A stretch of 64,000 nt of DNA from DASYQD01 sp963837455 (GTDB taxonomy: Bacteria; Acidobacteriota; Thermoanaerobaculia; Multivoradales; JAIOJS01), in assembly GCA_963837455.1 (NCBI GenBank), contig CAWINM010000001.1:1922001-1986000 (forward strand). Reading direction: 5' to 3'. Position 1 is the first letter of the stretch. Each line of letters opens with the position of its first letter. The notes below the pieces were generated by a model that worked only from the letters and a program-made list of their open reading frames with translations, was not told the DNA's origin and ran no database searches. Shown here one piece after another: positions 16,112 to 25,519 of the stretch. The translations under genes and the position numbers were made by a program.

Positions 16112-16933
16112 TTGCTCACCCGCACGGCATTTCCTGGCACGCCGGACGCCGCGGGCCTCCTGCACCCCTTCCACCGCCGGAGCCACGATGCCCCGGGTCT
16201 CCACCTCACCGAGACCCACCACCCGGCCGGCTATCGCATCCCCCTCCATGGCCACCGGATGCTGTCCGTCTTTCTGGTGCTCGCCGGTGGCCTCGGCGAG
16301 AAGGTCGGGCGCCAGGAGCTGGAGCTGTCGGCCGGGGATCTGGTGTTCACTCCGGCCGACGAGCCGCATTCCGACGTCTTCCGAGGCGCCGGGGGCCGCT
16401 GTCTGGTGATCGAGATGCAGCCGTCGCTCATCGAGCGCGTCGTCGAGCATGCCAGGTTGCCGCGCGAGATCCGCCTGCGCGGACCGGCTGCGTGGTTGGC
16501 CCAGCGGCTCTCCGCCGAGATGCGGCATGCTGACGAGCTCTCTCCGCTCGTGATCGAGGGGCTCTCTTACCAGCTCCTCGGCGCCGTCTGTCGACCGACA
16601 CGCCGGCGAGCGCCCGCACCGTCGCAGGTGATGCGCGCCCGCTCGTTGCTCGAGGACTGCTGCGCGGAGCGGCTATCGCTCGGCGGCGTGGCGCGGGAGG
16701 TCGGGTTGCACCCGCTGCAGCTGGCGCGTCTCTTCCGCCGCCGCTACGGCTGCAGCGTCGGCGAGTACCTGCGCCGCCGCCGGATCGAAGAAGCGTGCGC
16801 GAGGCTCAGCAGCTCGCGCGAGCCGCTGGCGGAGATCGCCACCGCACTCGGCTTCTACGACCAGGCACACTTCACGCGAACGTTTCGTCGGCTCACCGGA
16901 ACGACCCCCGCGGCGTATCGACGCCGCCACTGA
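16112..16933 (+). CDS. AraC-family transcriptional regulator with cupin-type sensor
   Basis: 273 residues, start tentatively TTG 16112; no strong ribosome site or in-frame ATG precedes the domain. N-terminal cupin-like region: 'HHPAGYRIPLHGHRMLSVFL' and 'LSAGDLVFTPADEPHSDVF'. C-terminal double helix-turn-helix: 'LSLGGVAREVGLHPLQLARL' and 'EPLAEIATALGFYDQAHFTR' then 'FRRLTGTTPAAYRR', the classic AraC/XylS signature. The effector is unknown. The downstream gene (17018) is the closest possible target. Confidence 0.9.
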   Translation: MLTRTAFPGTPDAAGLLHPFHRRSHDAPGLHLTETHHPAGYRIPLHGHRMLSVFLVLAGGLGEKVGRQELELSAGDLVFTPADEPHSDVFRGAGGRCLVIEMQPSLIERVVEHARLPREIRLRGPAAWLAQRLSAEMRHADELSPLVIEGLSYQLLGAVCRPTRRRAPAPSQVMRARSLLEDCCAERLSLGGVAREVGLHPLQLARLFRRRYGCSVGEYLRRRRIEEACARLSSSREPLAEIATALGFYDQAHFTRTFRRLTGTTPAAYRRRH

Positions 16934-17017
16934 GGCGGTTCGGCCCGTACCACCTGCAGCCCCGTGCAAGACGGGAGCGGCGCCGCTGCCTACACTGGCG
17001 GTCGCCCGCCGCACGTG

Positions 17018-17705
17018 ATGGGACAGGACGCGATCGCGGTCTTCGCCGGTGGCTTGCGCGGGCCCGTCGGCGGCAACGTGAAGCTCAGCGTGGTCCGGGT
17101 GGCGGAGGATCAGCGACTCTTCGAGGTCGAGCTCACCCGAGTCGCGTTCCCGCAGCGAGCCAACCTCGCCACAGAGCCCTTCGCCTACTCGTTTCCGCGC
17201 AACTGGCGGTTCGAGACCTTAGACTTCCCGCTGCCCTGGGCGCCGCAGCTCGCCTACCACGGCCGTGAGGACATCCCCTTCGCTCCCGGCTTCGACGTCC
17301 GCAACCGCCAGAGTTACCACTCGCTGGACTGGATCTGGTGGCTGGAGGGCCAGCCGACGATCGACGCAGACTCCTTGCGGTCGACGTTGGTCACCTACTT
17401 CCGCGGCCTGAGCCGCGAACGCGGCACAACCTACAAATTCTCGCCGACCCTCGACAAGGTCAGCGTCACGGTGAGGCCGGCGGCGCTTCCGGGCGGCACG
17501 ACCAAGTACACCGGCAGCGCCGTCATCTACGACACCCACGGCGAGCTGATCACCCTGCGATTCGACGTCGAGAGGCAAACCCTGCCCAGGCGACGACCAC
17601 ACGGCCCTGCTCTTCGTGCTCTCGCCGCAGCTGCCGGTGACACGGACCTGGCGAGATCTCGAGTCTGTCCGCTCGACGTTCCGCTGTCGCCGTCACGGAG
17701 GCTGA
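17018..17705 (+). pseudogene. Unknown gene with a single-base frameshift near 17,580
   Basis: Starting at ATG 17018 (GTG 16964 also possible) the protein reads well for ~185 residues ('RNWRFETLDFPLPWAPQLAY', 'YHSLDWIWWLEGQPTIDADS', 'TKYTGSAVIYDTHGELITLR'). At 17,578-17,590 the frame breaks; removing one C from the ACCCTGCCC stretch restores 'GDDHTALLFVLSPQLPVTRT' through to TGA at 17703-17705. No signal peptide and no family recognised. Either a recent mutation or a sequencing error. It follows the AraC gene by 84 bases in the same direction and may be its target. Confidence 0.55.
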
Positions 17706-17779
17706 GGGCGCAGGCAGCAGCGGCCGTAGGGCGCCGCGCCCGGCCGACATGGGGCGCCCACCAGGGGCCATCGCGGCCC

Positions 17780-19093
17780 GCTCCCCGGTGCCGGCGCTTC
17801 CCGGTGCCCGAATCGATCGCACCCTCCAGCCATCGGTGGCGCCGCTCTCGAAGCCGTCGACGAACGGCAGGTCGAGGCCGTTGAAGGCCGGCAGCGCTCC
17901 CTGGTCGGAGAGGTCGTTGGCGTCGGCATTCGGGGCCCCGGCGAAGATCCCGTTGGGACCGATCGCCACCGAGGCGCCGAGGTGGTCTCCGGTGGCCCCC
18001 TGCGGACCGTAGAGGCGGCGCTCGAGCAGCCAGGCCCCGCCCCGCCGTCGCCAGAGATAGGCGGTCCCCTGGTCCGGCGCCGCCAGGTCGTCGAACGGAG
18101 CGCCGGCGAAGAGGCGGAGCGCCGGCGGGACGGTCAGAGGCCGACGCTGGTTCCTTAGGGGTCGAGCTGCGTCGCTTGCGGCGGTCGCGCGACGGTGTGG
18201 TAAGGACCCACGAGAAGCCCTGCAGCTCGTAGAGGTCGACCGCTCCGGTGTCCCCGGCGACGTCGCCGTCGATCAGCGGCTTGTCCCAGCCCGGCGAGCC
18301 GACCGCGATCCAGTCGCCGGCGGCGGAGACCGAGGCGCCGAGCTCGGCGAACACCTGACCGGTGACGCCGGCGGGAGACTCCAGTGTCTAGTGGAGGATC
18401 CAGGTCGTTCCCGTCGTCGACGAAGATCTCGAGGGCGCCGTCGGTTGCCGTAGCCCGGAGCGCCGGCAACCAGGGATGGTCTCGCTCGCCGTCGACAGCG
18501 ACGCCCCGAGGCGATCGCCGCTGCCGTCCGGCAGGGCTTGATCGAGCACCCACGCGTGATCCGGTGCGTCGTACCGATAGATCAGGATGCGTCCGCTGTT
18601 ACCGAGGGTCGCCGGCTGGCCGACGGCAATGCTGTGCACGGCACCGGCCACCGCCCCGACCTCGCCCAACGGGAGGTTGTCGAAGTAGGCCCCGTGGAGG
18701 AGGCCGCCGGCGGTGATGCGGTTGTCACCCCGAACGAGTACGGTCGGCGAAGAGGATTGAATCGGCGGCTCCGGTGTCGAAACGAGACGTGGCGTAGCTC
18801 GCCGCGTAGGCGTCGGGCCCTGCCACCACGGGATGCCAGGAAGCCCCGTCGAGCTGCCACAACGCCCATGCCGGTCCCTGGGGTACGCCGGCAAAGCCCA
18901 GGAGAGCCATGCTCACGGTGGCGCCCAAGTGCACGCCGGTGGGCAGGGGATTCAGAGCCGAGAACCAGAACGAGCCCTCTGCTCTGAAGGCTGGAGCGGC
19001 GTGACCGCGCTGCTCGGCTGGGGGACCAGGACGACATCGCTCTTGACGGCAGCTTGCCGCGGCCGCTGCCGTTGCATAAGCAACAGCTGACAT
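17780..19093 (-). pseudogene. Decayed secreted FG-GAP-like propeller gene with DGFESG tail
   Basis: Read from ATG 19091-19093, coherent protein appears in successive frames: 'GSFWFSALNPLPTGVHLGAT' and 'LGFAGVPQGPAWALWQLDGA'; then 'GDNRITAGGLLHGAYFDNLP' and 'RILIYRYDAPDHAWVLDQAL'; then 'TDGALEIFVDDGNDLDPP'; then 'ASVSAAGDWIAVGSPGWDKP' and 'GAVDLYELQGFSWVLTTP'; then 'IGPNGIFAGAPNADANDLSD' and finally 'LDLPFVDGFESGATDGW'. At least four frameshifts are needed. The units ('VAIGPNGIFAGAPNAD') resemble the FG-GAP variant that pairs 'GAS/ASVS' with 'AVGSP'. The C-terminal tail matches that of the intact propeller at 5429-7090. Confidence 0.7.
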
Positions 19094-19145
19094 ACGGGCC
19101 GCCTTGGGAAAGGGTCGAAGGGCGGATGTGGTGCTCAGGCGGCGC

Positions 19146-22100
19146 TCAGGCGCCGCCCCGCAGCACCTGGAATGCCGCCCACGTGCCTGCGTGCTGCGCC
19201 CCTTTGGCTTGTCGTAGCGCGGCAAGTTGGGCGGTTTGGAGAGCTGCGTCCGCGGCTACTCCGGCTGCCAGCGCCCGGTGGAAGTGACGGAGAAGCTCCG
19301 CCGCCTCGCGATCGTCGACCTCCCAGCTCGCGACGACGACCTCCGGCACTCCACTCGCGAGCAGTGCAGCGGCAAGTCCCGTGACCTCAGAGGTTCCAGC
19401 ATAGGTGGTGAGCCCTGACGAACAAGCACCCAGCAGGACCAGGCGGAGTCGCCCTAGCGGGCGCCCTTCTAGGTCTGCCGGGCGGAGCAGAGCCGATCCA
19501 CCCTCGCCAGTGGTCGCCATCAGGAGACCACCCCGCTCGGGGTACTGCGAATTCGAGATGCTGTGACCGTCGAACTCGAAGACCTCGAAACGACTGAGCG
19601 CAGCAGCCACAGCGGGGACGGTCGCCGATCGATCGGCCAGCACCGCGGTGCTGCCGTAGTTCCTTGCGTACTCCGCGGCGGCAGCGCGCGCTGCCGGCAG
19701 TCGGGGCAAGCGGGGGTAGAGCGCGCGATCGAAAGCGGGATCAGCCACGAACAGTGCGCTCGACAACCTGGAGGGTGACGGCGAAGGCGGAACAGTTGCC
19801 GCCCCTAACGTCGCCGCGTAGCTCATCCGCAGCCGCTCCACCAGCAGCGGCCCTCCACTACGCCAGCGGAGAGCTGCCAGGGGCACGCGGCCGATAAGCT
19901 CATCGGGGATCACCAGCACCGGTGGGTCGCCGTCGCGTACCGCTAGCTCACGCAACCGGGTGGGAAGCAGCACGCCCGCCAAGCGGTCGCAAGACTGCAC
20001 GTCGCCTCCCGTCCCTGACCGCAGCGAGCCCCGGCAGCGTTCCAGCAGGTCCGTCAACTCCGTATCGACAATCCTTCTCTGCTCGAGCTGCAGAGACCCA
20101 GCGGTGATCGTCCATAGCAGCACGCGATCGCGCAGGTGCGCCAGCCGGACCACCATGGCGTAGCCGGATCGGCGTCCCACGCCGGGCACCCCAGTCAGGG
20201 CGCTGGCGAGCCCAGAGCGAGGCGGCCGCATCGCCGCCTTCAGCTCGCGGTTGGTGCTCCGCTCCAAGGTTTCGAGCGCGGCCGCGGGGTCGTGCAGACG
20301 GTCGAGCTGCAAGGCGATCAGGTTCGCGAAGACACCGCGTGCGCTCGCGATGTAGCGGGCGCGCTCCTCCGGGGAGGCGAGATCGAGGCGCTGCCTCTCT
20401 ATCTCGTCGACGCCATGCAGAAGGTCGTCGCGAGCCGCTATCGGGTCGCCCCGCTGCAGGTCGACCTGCGACCGGCGGAGCTCGAGCGCGAGCAGCTCGA
20501 TCTGGTCGCCGAGGGCGCCTTGCTTCCCTGCGAAGTACTCGATCCCGCGATCAAGTGCCGCCAGCTCGTGCCGACGACTCGGATCGGGCTCGAACGCTGC
20601 CTGCCGGACGTCGACCTTCACTCGCAAGCGCTCACGGCTTGGGCAGATGGAAAGCCTGCCGGCGATCTGTGCCGCCGCCGCCACGTCGCGGGCAGCCGGC
20701 GCGTACCTGGCGAGCTCGCTCAACAAGTCCGCACGGTCGAGCAGCGTAAACGCCAGAGTGTCACCGCTGCCGCCGGCCTGGCGAGATGCCTCCGCCGCCC
20801 GCATTTGCTCGGAAAGAAAGCCCAGGGCGGCCTCGGGATAGCCCTGACGGCGGAGCGCCTGCGCGGCCTCCTGGAAGATCGTGAAGCGGCGTTCCGGGTC
20901 GGCGACAAGATTGCGATGGCGCAAGGCCGTCAACCGTTCGTGCCAAGCCTCGTCGCGCGCACCGCCGAGCTCATAGGCCTTCGCCCGCAACGAGTGGAGG
21001 TAGGCGACGTGGCCGTTCTCGCCCAGATGGGCGAAGAGATCGATCCCGACCCCGTAGTCGCGCACCGCTTCGACGAACCGTCCCTGCACCATGTAGAGGA
21101 GACCGCGGATCCAGCGCGCGCGCGACTGCAGTGCGAGCCATCCACGGGCGCTCGATCGCTTCACCAGTCCGTTGAGGATGGCCTCAGCGGATGGGAAGTC
21201 GCGCGCGAAGTAGTCACAGACGGACTGATCTAGGCGCACCCATTCGGCGAACGGGCTGCCCGCCGCAGCCAGGCTGGCGCTCGCATGCTGCAGCGTGGCC
21301 ACGTCGCACCGCGAGTAGATCGCGTCGCCACGCACGGAATGGAACGCCGCGTGGCCGTCCGCAAGGAGAGCCAGTTGCCGCGGGTCCCGGCGAGCGGCCG
21401 CTGTCACCTGCTCAGCGGCCTGCCTGAGCATCGGGTCGCCGCCGCGGCGCTCGACCTCGGCCCCGATCGACGCAGCTTTCGCGAGCAGCTCGCCACATCG
21501 CGAGCCACCCTCGCCGCGAGCACAGCGCCCCCACTCGCCCAGCAACCACTCGCCGCGCCGACGTCGGGTGGCCGCGTCCGCTAGCTGGCCGGCAGGCGCC
21601 TTCGCGCGCAGGGGCTCCCGACTCGCCAGGCGGGCCCGCCGGCTCACCGCCGCAGCCTCCTCCCAGAGGGTGAGACACCTCAGCGCGAGTGCCCGGTTGA
21701 GTATCGCCTCGTCGGTGGCAGATACCCGGTCACCGGCATCTTCGCTGAGCTCCTCCAGTGCCGCCGCAAACCCCGCCGGCCGGTCGTCGTATCCGGCCTG
21801 GATCAGGAGCGCTGCAGCGAGGTCGTTGCGCCGGGCCGGAGAACCGTCACGACCGCGGGCCAGCCGCATTAGTTGAACCGCGCGCTCGCGGCTCAGCGGA
21901 GTGCCTTCGAGCAACGCACCCAGCGCCCGCTCGCGGAGGATTCGCGGCTCCTCACCGCCTGTCGCCGGCTGTCGCGCGACTGCCCGAGCCAGATCGGGCA
22001 GGTCGGCATGCCAGGCGGCGGCACCCGGCCGCCTGGCGGTGCTACATCCATCGAGCGAGCCGTTCGGCAGCTCGGCGAGGCCCCTCCCGGCACCGCTGAA

Positions 22101-22235
22101 TCGCGGCAGCGGGGCCAGCACCCCGTCGATCGCTGCCAGGAGGTGCCGGTCGAGCCCACTCGCGTCCGGGGAAACGGCGGGACGACACGCCAGGAACACT
22201 CCCAACGCGGCAAGCGCGCAGCGGCGCACCAGCAC
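19146..22235 (-). CDS. TPR-CHAT lipoprotein (caspase-like protease fold)
   Basis: 1029 residues from GTG 22233-22235, 29 bases after the preceding gene in the same operon. N terminus has a lipobox-like 'LGVFLACRP', so the protein is probably a lipoprotein. A long helical TPR-like solenoid (about 80-700) precedes a C-terminal CHAT domain (about 780-1029). The His/Cys dyad is visible: 'EVFEFDGHSISNSQYPERGG' (His ~891) and 'LRLVLLGACSSGLTTY' (Cys ~938), with 'GVPEVVVASWEVDD' after it. CHAT proteases such as separase relatives and Craspase are activated by partners; here the neighbours are exported proteases, which is unusual for a CHAT protein. Export is inferred from the leader only. Confidence 0.88.
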   Translation of the reverse strand: MLVRRCALAALGVFLACRPAVSPDASGLDRHLLAAIDGVLAPLPRFSGAGRGLAELPNGSLDGCSTARRPGAAAWHADLPDLARAVARQPATGGEEPRILRERALGALLEGTPLSRERAVQLMRLARGRDGSPARRNDLAAALLIQAGYDDRPAGFAAALEELSEDAGDRVSATDEAILNRALALRCLTLWEEAAAVSRRARLASREPLRAKAPAGQLADAATRRRRGEWLLGEWGRCARGEGGSRCGELLAKAASIGAEVERRGGDPMLRQAAEQVTAAARRDPRQLALLADGHAAFHSVRGDAIYSRCDVATLQHASASLAAAGSPFAEWVRLDQSVCDYFARDFPSAEAILNGLVKRSSARGWLALQSRARWIRGLLYMVQGRFVEAVRDYGVGIDLFAHLGENGHVAYLHSLRAKAYELGGARDEAWHERLTALRHRNLVADPERRFTIFQEAAQALRRQGYPEAALGFLSEQMRAAEASRQAGGSGDTLAFTLLDRADLLSELARYAPAARDVAAAAQIAGRLSICPSRERLRVKVDVRQAAFEPDPSRRHELAALDRGIEYFAGKQGALGDQIELLALELRRSQVDLQRGDPIAARDDLLHGVDEIERQRLDLASPEERARYIASARGVFANLIALQLDRLHDPAAALETLERSTNRELKAAMRPPRSGLASALTGVPGVGRRSGYAMVVRLAHLRDRVLLWTITAGSLQLEQRRIVDTELTDLLERCRGSLRSGTGGDVQSCDRLAGVLLPTRLRELAVRDGDPPVLVIPDELIGRVPLAALRWRSGGPLLVERLRMSYAATLGAATVPPSPSPSRLSSALFVADPAFDRALYPRLPRLPAARAAAAEYARNYGSTAVLADRSATVPAVAAALSRFEVFEFDGHSISNSQYPERGGLLMATTGEGGSALLRPADLEGRPLGRLRLVLLGACSSGLTTYAGTSEVTGLAAALLASGVPEVVVASWEVDDREAAELLRHFHRALAAGVAADAALQTAQLAALRQAKGAQHAGTWAAFQVLRGGA

Positions 22236-22264
22236 GCGGCAGAGTCGTTCGCTTCCCCCGGGGA

Positions 22265-24286
22265 CTAGTCCCCGCCAGGCACCTCGGGTGAGCAGTCGAT
22301 GGTTTCCTCGATGGTCTGGCGCCCGCCGGGAAGCTCGTGGGCGGGCACCTCGATGGTGAGGTCCGAAGTTATGTTGGGCGTCGATGGGGCGTAGTCGAGC
22401 TCGTAGGCGAGAAACATCTCGTCCTGCTTACAGTGGCTTGGCGCCGAGCGGTAGCCCCAGCGGGTACGGACGAGGTGGTAGCTGGCGCTGAGGCCCCGGG
22501 CGGCGAGCATTGCATCGCCACGCGCCCCTGCCGCTGCGACGCCGATCTGCGGAGCCTCGCGAATGCCCGTCAAGCGGCGGTTGCCGAGTAAGATGCTAAA
22601 GCGCGGCGTCAGTCGGCGCTCGCACGCCGGAGCGGTAGCCAGCGTTGAGTCGGATTCCTGCGGAGCGCGCGCTCGGCAGACGGCGAGCACTGCCTCGGCC
22701 CCCTCGCCGAAGATTGGGATGGCATCCCCCGCGGCCGGCTGGTAGACACTGTCTACCTTCACGTAGGCGCACTTTTCCTCGGGACGAATGAGCTGGGCGG
22801 TCAGCTGGTCGAGACCCCGGGGGTCGGCGGGCACCCCGTTGATCGCGGTTCGCATCACCGTGAGCTTGTGCCAGGCGATGCTGCCGATGGATGGCGGAGC
22901 ACCCACTGGCGGTGCGAGAAGGCTCTCGATCGCCTTTACTCCCACTAGACCGAGTGCCTGCCAACCCGCCTTGCCCGACCACACCGCGGGCACCCCGAGC
23001 GGTCGCCAGGACAGCGCCAGCGAGCCGCTGCCCTCATGTCGCGCGATGCAGACGTCCTCGGGGGACACCGCCGCCTTCCAGGCCGTGCTGGCGAGGAAGT
23101 CGAGATCGACACCGATCGCCTTGGCCGATCCCCCGCGATACCCGTAGCGCAGCGCTGGCCCGTCAGTGGCCTGCGGAGTGGCCAAGAATGCAGGAACCGG
23201 CGCCGCCGCGAGCTCCAGCACAGGCAACTGTGGCGGCTCACCCATGTCATCCAGCCGGAGGTCCGAGTACGAGACCCCTTGGACCTGCAGCGCTTGTGCC
23301 AGAGGATCGGACGCTGGCATGAGGCGAGGGTACTCGAGATAGATATCGGTCAACGCGCCCGGCTTGTCGGGCTTAGGGACCAGGGTGTCGGTCTCGAAGT
23401 AAGGATCGAAGAGCCCCGAGCTCTCGGAGTCCGAGGTGCCCCGGCTCATGCACAGCGGTACGTCGCCTGGCCGAAAGCCGCTCACGCCGACGAGGAAGGA
23501 CTCCGCTGGTCCGAGCCCTGCCACGGAGAAGTATCGCCAGAATCCGGCGGTGGGGTACTCCTCGCCGCCGATTCGACTCGAGCCTCCGCACGCCAGCCTC
23601 AGGCGGGGGTTCAGGGGGCTACGCTTGGCATCGTAGATTCCACCCCACGTGGAGAAGGCGTTGACGCCGTAGCTGGGCTCCCCCGGATGCGCGCGGATGG
23701 CCTCCGGGTCGAACTTCCAGGGCGCCGAAAAATCGGCGACGCTTCCCTGGACCTTCTCTTTGGGGCCGTGAGCGAAGAGGTTGCAGCTCATCATCAGCAG
23801 GTAGCGGACGCCGCGGTCTCCGAGGGATAGCTTTCCGAGGGGGACTTTTTTGGCGAGGAATGCGTCGAAGCTTCCGACTTTGCCCTCGCCGGCGTAAAAG
23901 ACCACCCGACCCGCTTCCAGCCCGTCGGGACCGGTGTCGCGCTCCTTCTGCGTGTCGGCCACCGTCTCGTCCCAGTAGGTGCGGTCGTAGTAGAGGTCGT
24001 GGGCAGCGAGGTGCAACTGCGTGGTTCTCCAGCTGCGCGGGGCGTGCAGCACGCTGCGGAAGCATCCGCAGTCCGGCCGGGTCGGTTGGCCCTGGCAGCC
24101 CAGCCCACAGCCACTGCGAAACTGGCTGGCGGTCTCCTGGCCACGCTCGTCACCGCCCACGACGGCAAGGTCGATGGCATTGCCCACCGAGGCCGAGGCG
24201 GCGAAGTCCGCGGGCGCATTACTGGAGCATCCGAGCGCCAGCGACAGGCAGAGCAAGCCGAGGGCTAATCGCACCGCCACCCGCAT
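22265..24286 (-). CDS. Lipoprotein with a caspase/DUF6345-like region
   Basis: 673 residues from ATG 24284-24286, giving a lipoprotein leader (LALGLLCLSLALGCSS, lipidated Cys about 20). The N-terminal half contains 'LHLAAHDLYYDRTYWDETVA', 'AGRVVFYAGEGKVGSFDAFL' and 'LSLGDRGVRYLLMMSCNLFA', a layout (surface His region, small-residue loop, 'L-G-D ... LLMMSC') like DUF6345 and other caspase-fold proteins that compare 'LGDGDLxWLVLxSC'. The C-terminal half has no family I recognise and ends with several Cys. It starts 16 bases after its upstream neighbour and ends 29 before the CHAT gene. Protease activity is a hypothesis; lipoprotein status is well supported. Confidence 0.75.
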   Translation of the reverse strand: MRVAVRLALGLLCLSLALGCSSNAPADFAASASVGNAIDLAVVGGDERGQETASQFRSGCGLGCQGQPTRPDCGCFRSVLHAPRSWRTTQLHLAAHDLYYDRTYWDETVADTQKERDTGPDGLEAGRVVFYAGEGKVGSFDAFLAKKVPLGKLSLGDRGVRYLLMMSCNLFAHGPKEKVQGSVADFSAPWKFDPEAIRAHPGEPSYGVNAFSTWGGIYDAKRSPLNPRLRLACGGSSRIGGEEYPTAGFWRYFSVAGLGPAESFLVGVSGFRPGDVPLCMSRGTSDSESSGLFDPYFETDTLVPKPDKPGALTDIYLEYPRLMPASDPLAQALQVQGVSYSDLRLDDMGEPPQLPVLELAAAPVPAFLATPQATDGPALRYGYRGGSAKAIGVDLDFLASTAWKAAVSPEDVCIARHEGSGSLALSWRPLGVPAVWSGKAGWQALGLVGVKAIESLLAPPVGAPPSIGSIAWHKLTVMRTAINGVPADPRGLDQLTAQLIRPEEKCAYVKVDSVYQPAAGDAIPIFGEGAEAVLAVCRARAPQESDSTLATAPACERRLTPRFSILLGNRRLTGIREAPQIGVAAAGARGDAMLAARGLSASYHLVRTRWGYRSAPSHCKQDEMFLAYELDYAPSTPNITSDLTIEVPAHELPGGRQTIEETIDCSPEVPGGD

Positions 24287-24302
24287 CCGCGGCTCAGTCG
24301 AG

Positions 24303-25331
24303 TCAACGCGATGCGGCTCGCATCCCCTTGATGGGGCACTTGTCTCCGCCGAACTCCCCCGTCCTGAGCGCGGGGAAGTAGTAAGGAGGATTGCTCGTCC
24401 TCGCTGCCGATGGGGCCAGGGAATAGAACCAGCGGAAGGTCTCGAAGTGAGTGTCATGACCGCAGGAGCCTCCCGGTTGGTAGGGCTCTGCCAGGGCCTC
24501 GTCCGTCTGGTTGAGGACCTGGATCACGAGCGGCTGCGATGAGTCCGCCGGCCCCACCACGAGCGGGCCGGCAGCGGCGCCGAGGTCCACCTCGACCTGG
24601 CCCGTGAGCCCCGCCTGCTTGACGATCACCTCCTCGGCAAGCTCGACGTCGTTCGCGGCGGCTCCCGGCACGCCCATCAGTTCCGAGGGGAGCCTGAAGG
24701 TGAACTTGCGCTGGCCGCATTCGGGCGTCGGCCGCGCTGTAACCTCACCTTGATCGATCAAGACGGTGGCAGAAAGACGGGGATCGGTCGCCGTGAGGGT
24801 GGGGTCTAGCTCGTCGAGCGCCTGGATGGCAGCTTGGCCTGTCGGCTTTACCGCGCGCGCCGAGATCACCTGGGTGGCGGTCGCGAGAGTGCCGAGGTTC
24901 GTGGTCGGCGGCCCGGTTGCACTGGTCACGAACCGCGCTTCGCTGTTCTTCGGCAGAACGAAGTCGGCGCTCACGTCGAACCCTGACGGTCCCGAGACCA
25001 CCTTGGCGTTGTGGAAGCGCAGCCGGGCGCGATGTGGCGGGAAGTGCAGCTCCAGCCAATCCTTGACGGGGACGCCCGGTGGCGGCTTGACACCGGGCGG
25101 CAGGTCGCCGACGGCGGGATTGGCGGGATCGTAGTCGGCGTCCACGAGCAGCGCCTTCACGTCCGACCCCTCGTCGACGAAGGCCGTGAGACCGTAGAAG
25201 TCGATTTCGAGGTTGAACGGGGCGACTGCCTCGGTCGCCGCCGCAGGGGCTGCCGTTGAGAGTCTCTCTTCCTGCCCCTTGCAGGCGAGCAGGGGGCAGA
25301 GCGCAAGCAGCAGAAGCATTCTCGCTCTCAA
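24303..25331 (-). CDS. Lipoprotein of unknown family in the protease operon
   Basis: 342 residues. TTG 25329-25331 is preferred as start because GGGAGGG lies upstream at fair spacing; ATG 25319 is the alternative. Both give a lipoprotein leader (LLLLALCPLLACKG). The mature part begins 'FNLEIDFYGLTAFVDEGSDV' and 'KALLVDADYDPANPAVGD', a beta-rich domain that looks like a family of its own, and ends with a Cys-containing 'GGSCGHDTHFETFRWFYSL' and 'GGDKCPIKGMR'. No enzyme motif seen. It could be a substrate, inhibitor or adaptor for the neighbouring proteases. Confidence 0.75.
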   Translation of the reverse strand: MRARMLLLLALCPLLACKGQEERLSTAAPAAATEAVAPFNLEIDFYGLTAFVDEGSDVKALLVDADYDPANPAVGDLPPGVKPPPGVPVKDWLELHFPPHRARLRFHNAKVVSGPSGFDVSADFVLPKNSEARFVTSATGPPTTNLGTLATATQVISARAVKPTGQAAIQALDELDPTLTATDPRLSATVLIDQGEVTARPTPECGQRKFTFRLPSELMGVPGAAANDVELAEEVIVKQAGLTGQVEVDLGAAAGPLVVGPADSSQPLVIQVLNQTDEALAEPYQPGGSCGHDTHFETFRWFYSLAPSAARTSNPPYYFPALRTGEFGGDKCPIKGMRAASR

Positions 25332-25519
25332 GATGGATTCCCTCCCCTTTTCGATGCTCCGGGCACCGCCGAAGCAGTGGTAAACACAGCCCACTAACCG
25401 CCACGGCGGCACCGTGTCGTCACCTCGTAGGAGGCCCAGGCGTGTGCGAGGCTGCAGATTCGAGGTGGCCATTCTACGCCGCTTGTGCCTAACTGCCGCC
25501 GGTCGCCGCGTCGACCCCG

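Noticed and set aside
20136..21233. Plus-strand frame opposite the CHAT gene
   Set aside because: Antisense artefact; the CHAT-TPR frame has the recognisable dyad and leader.
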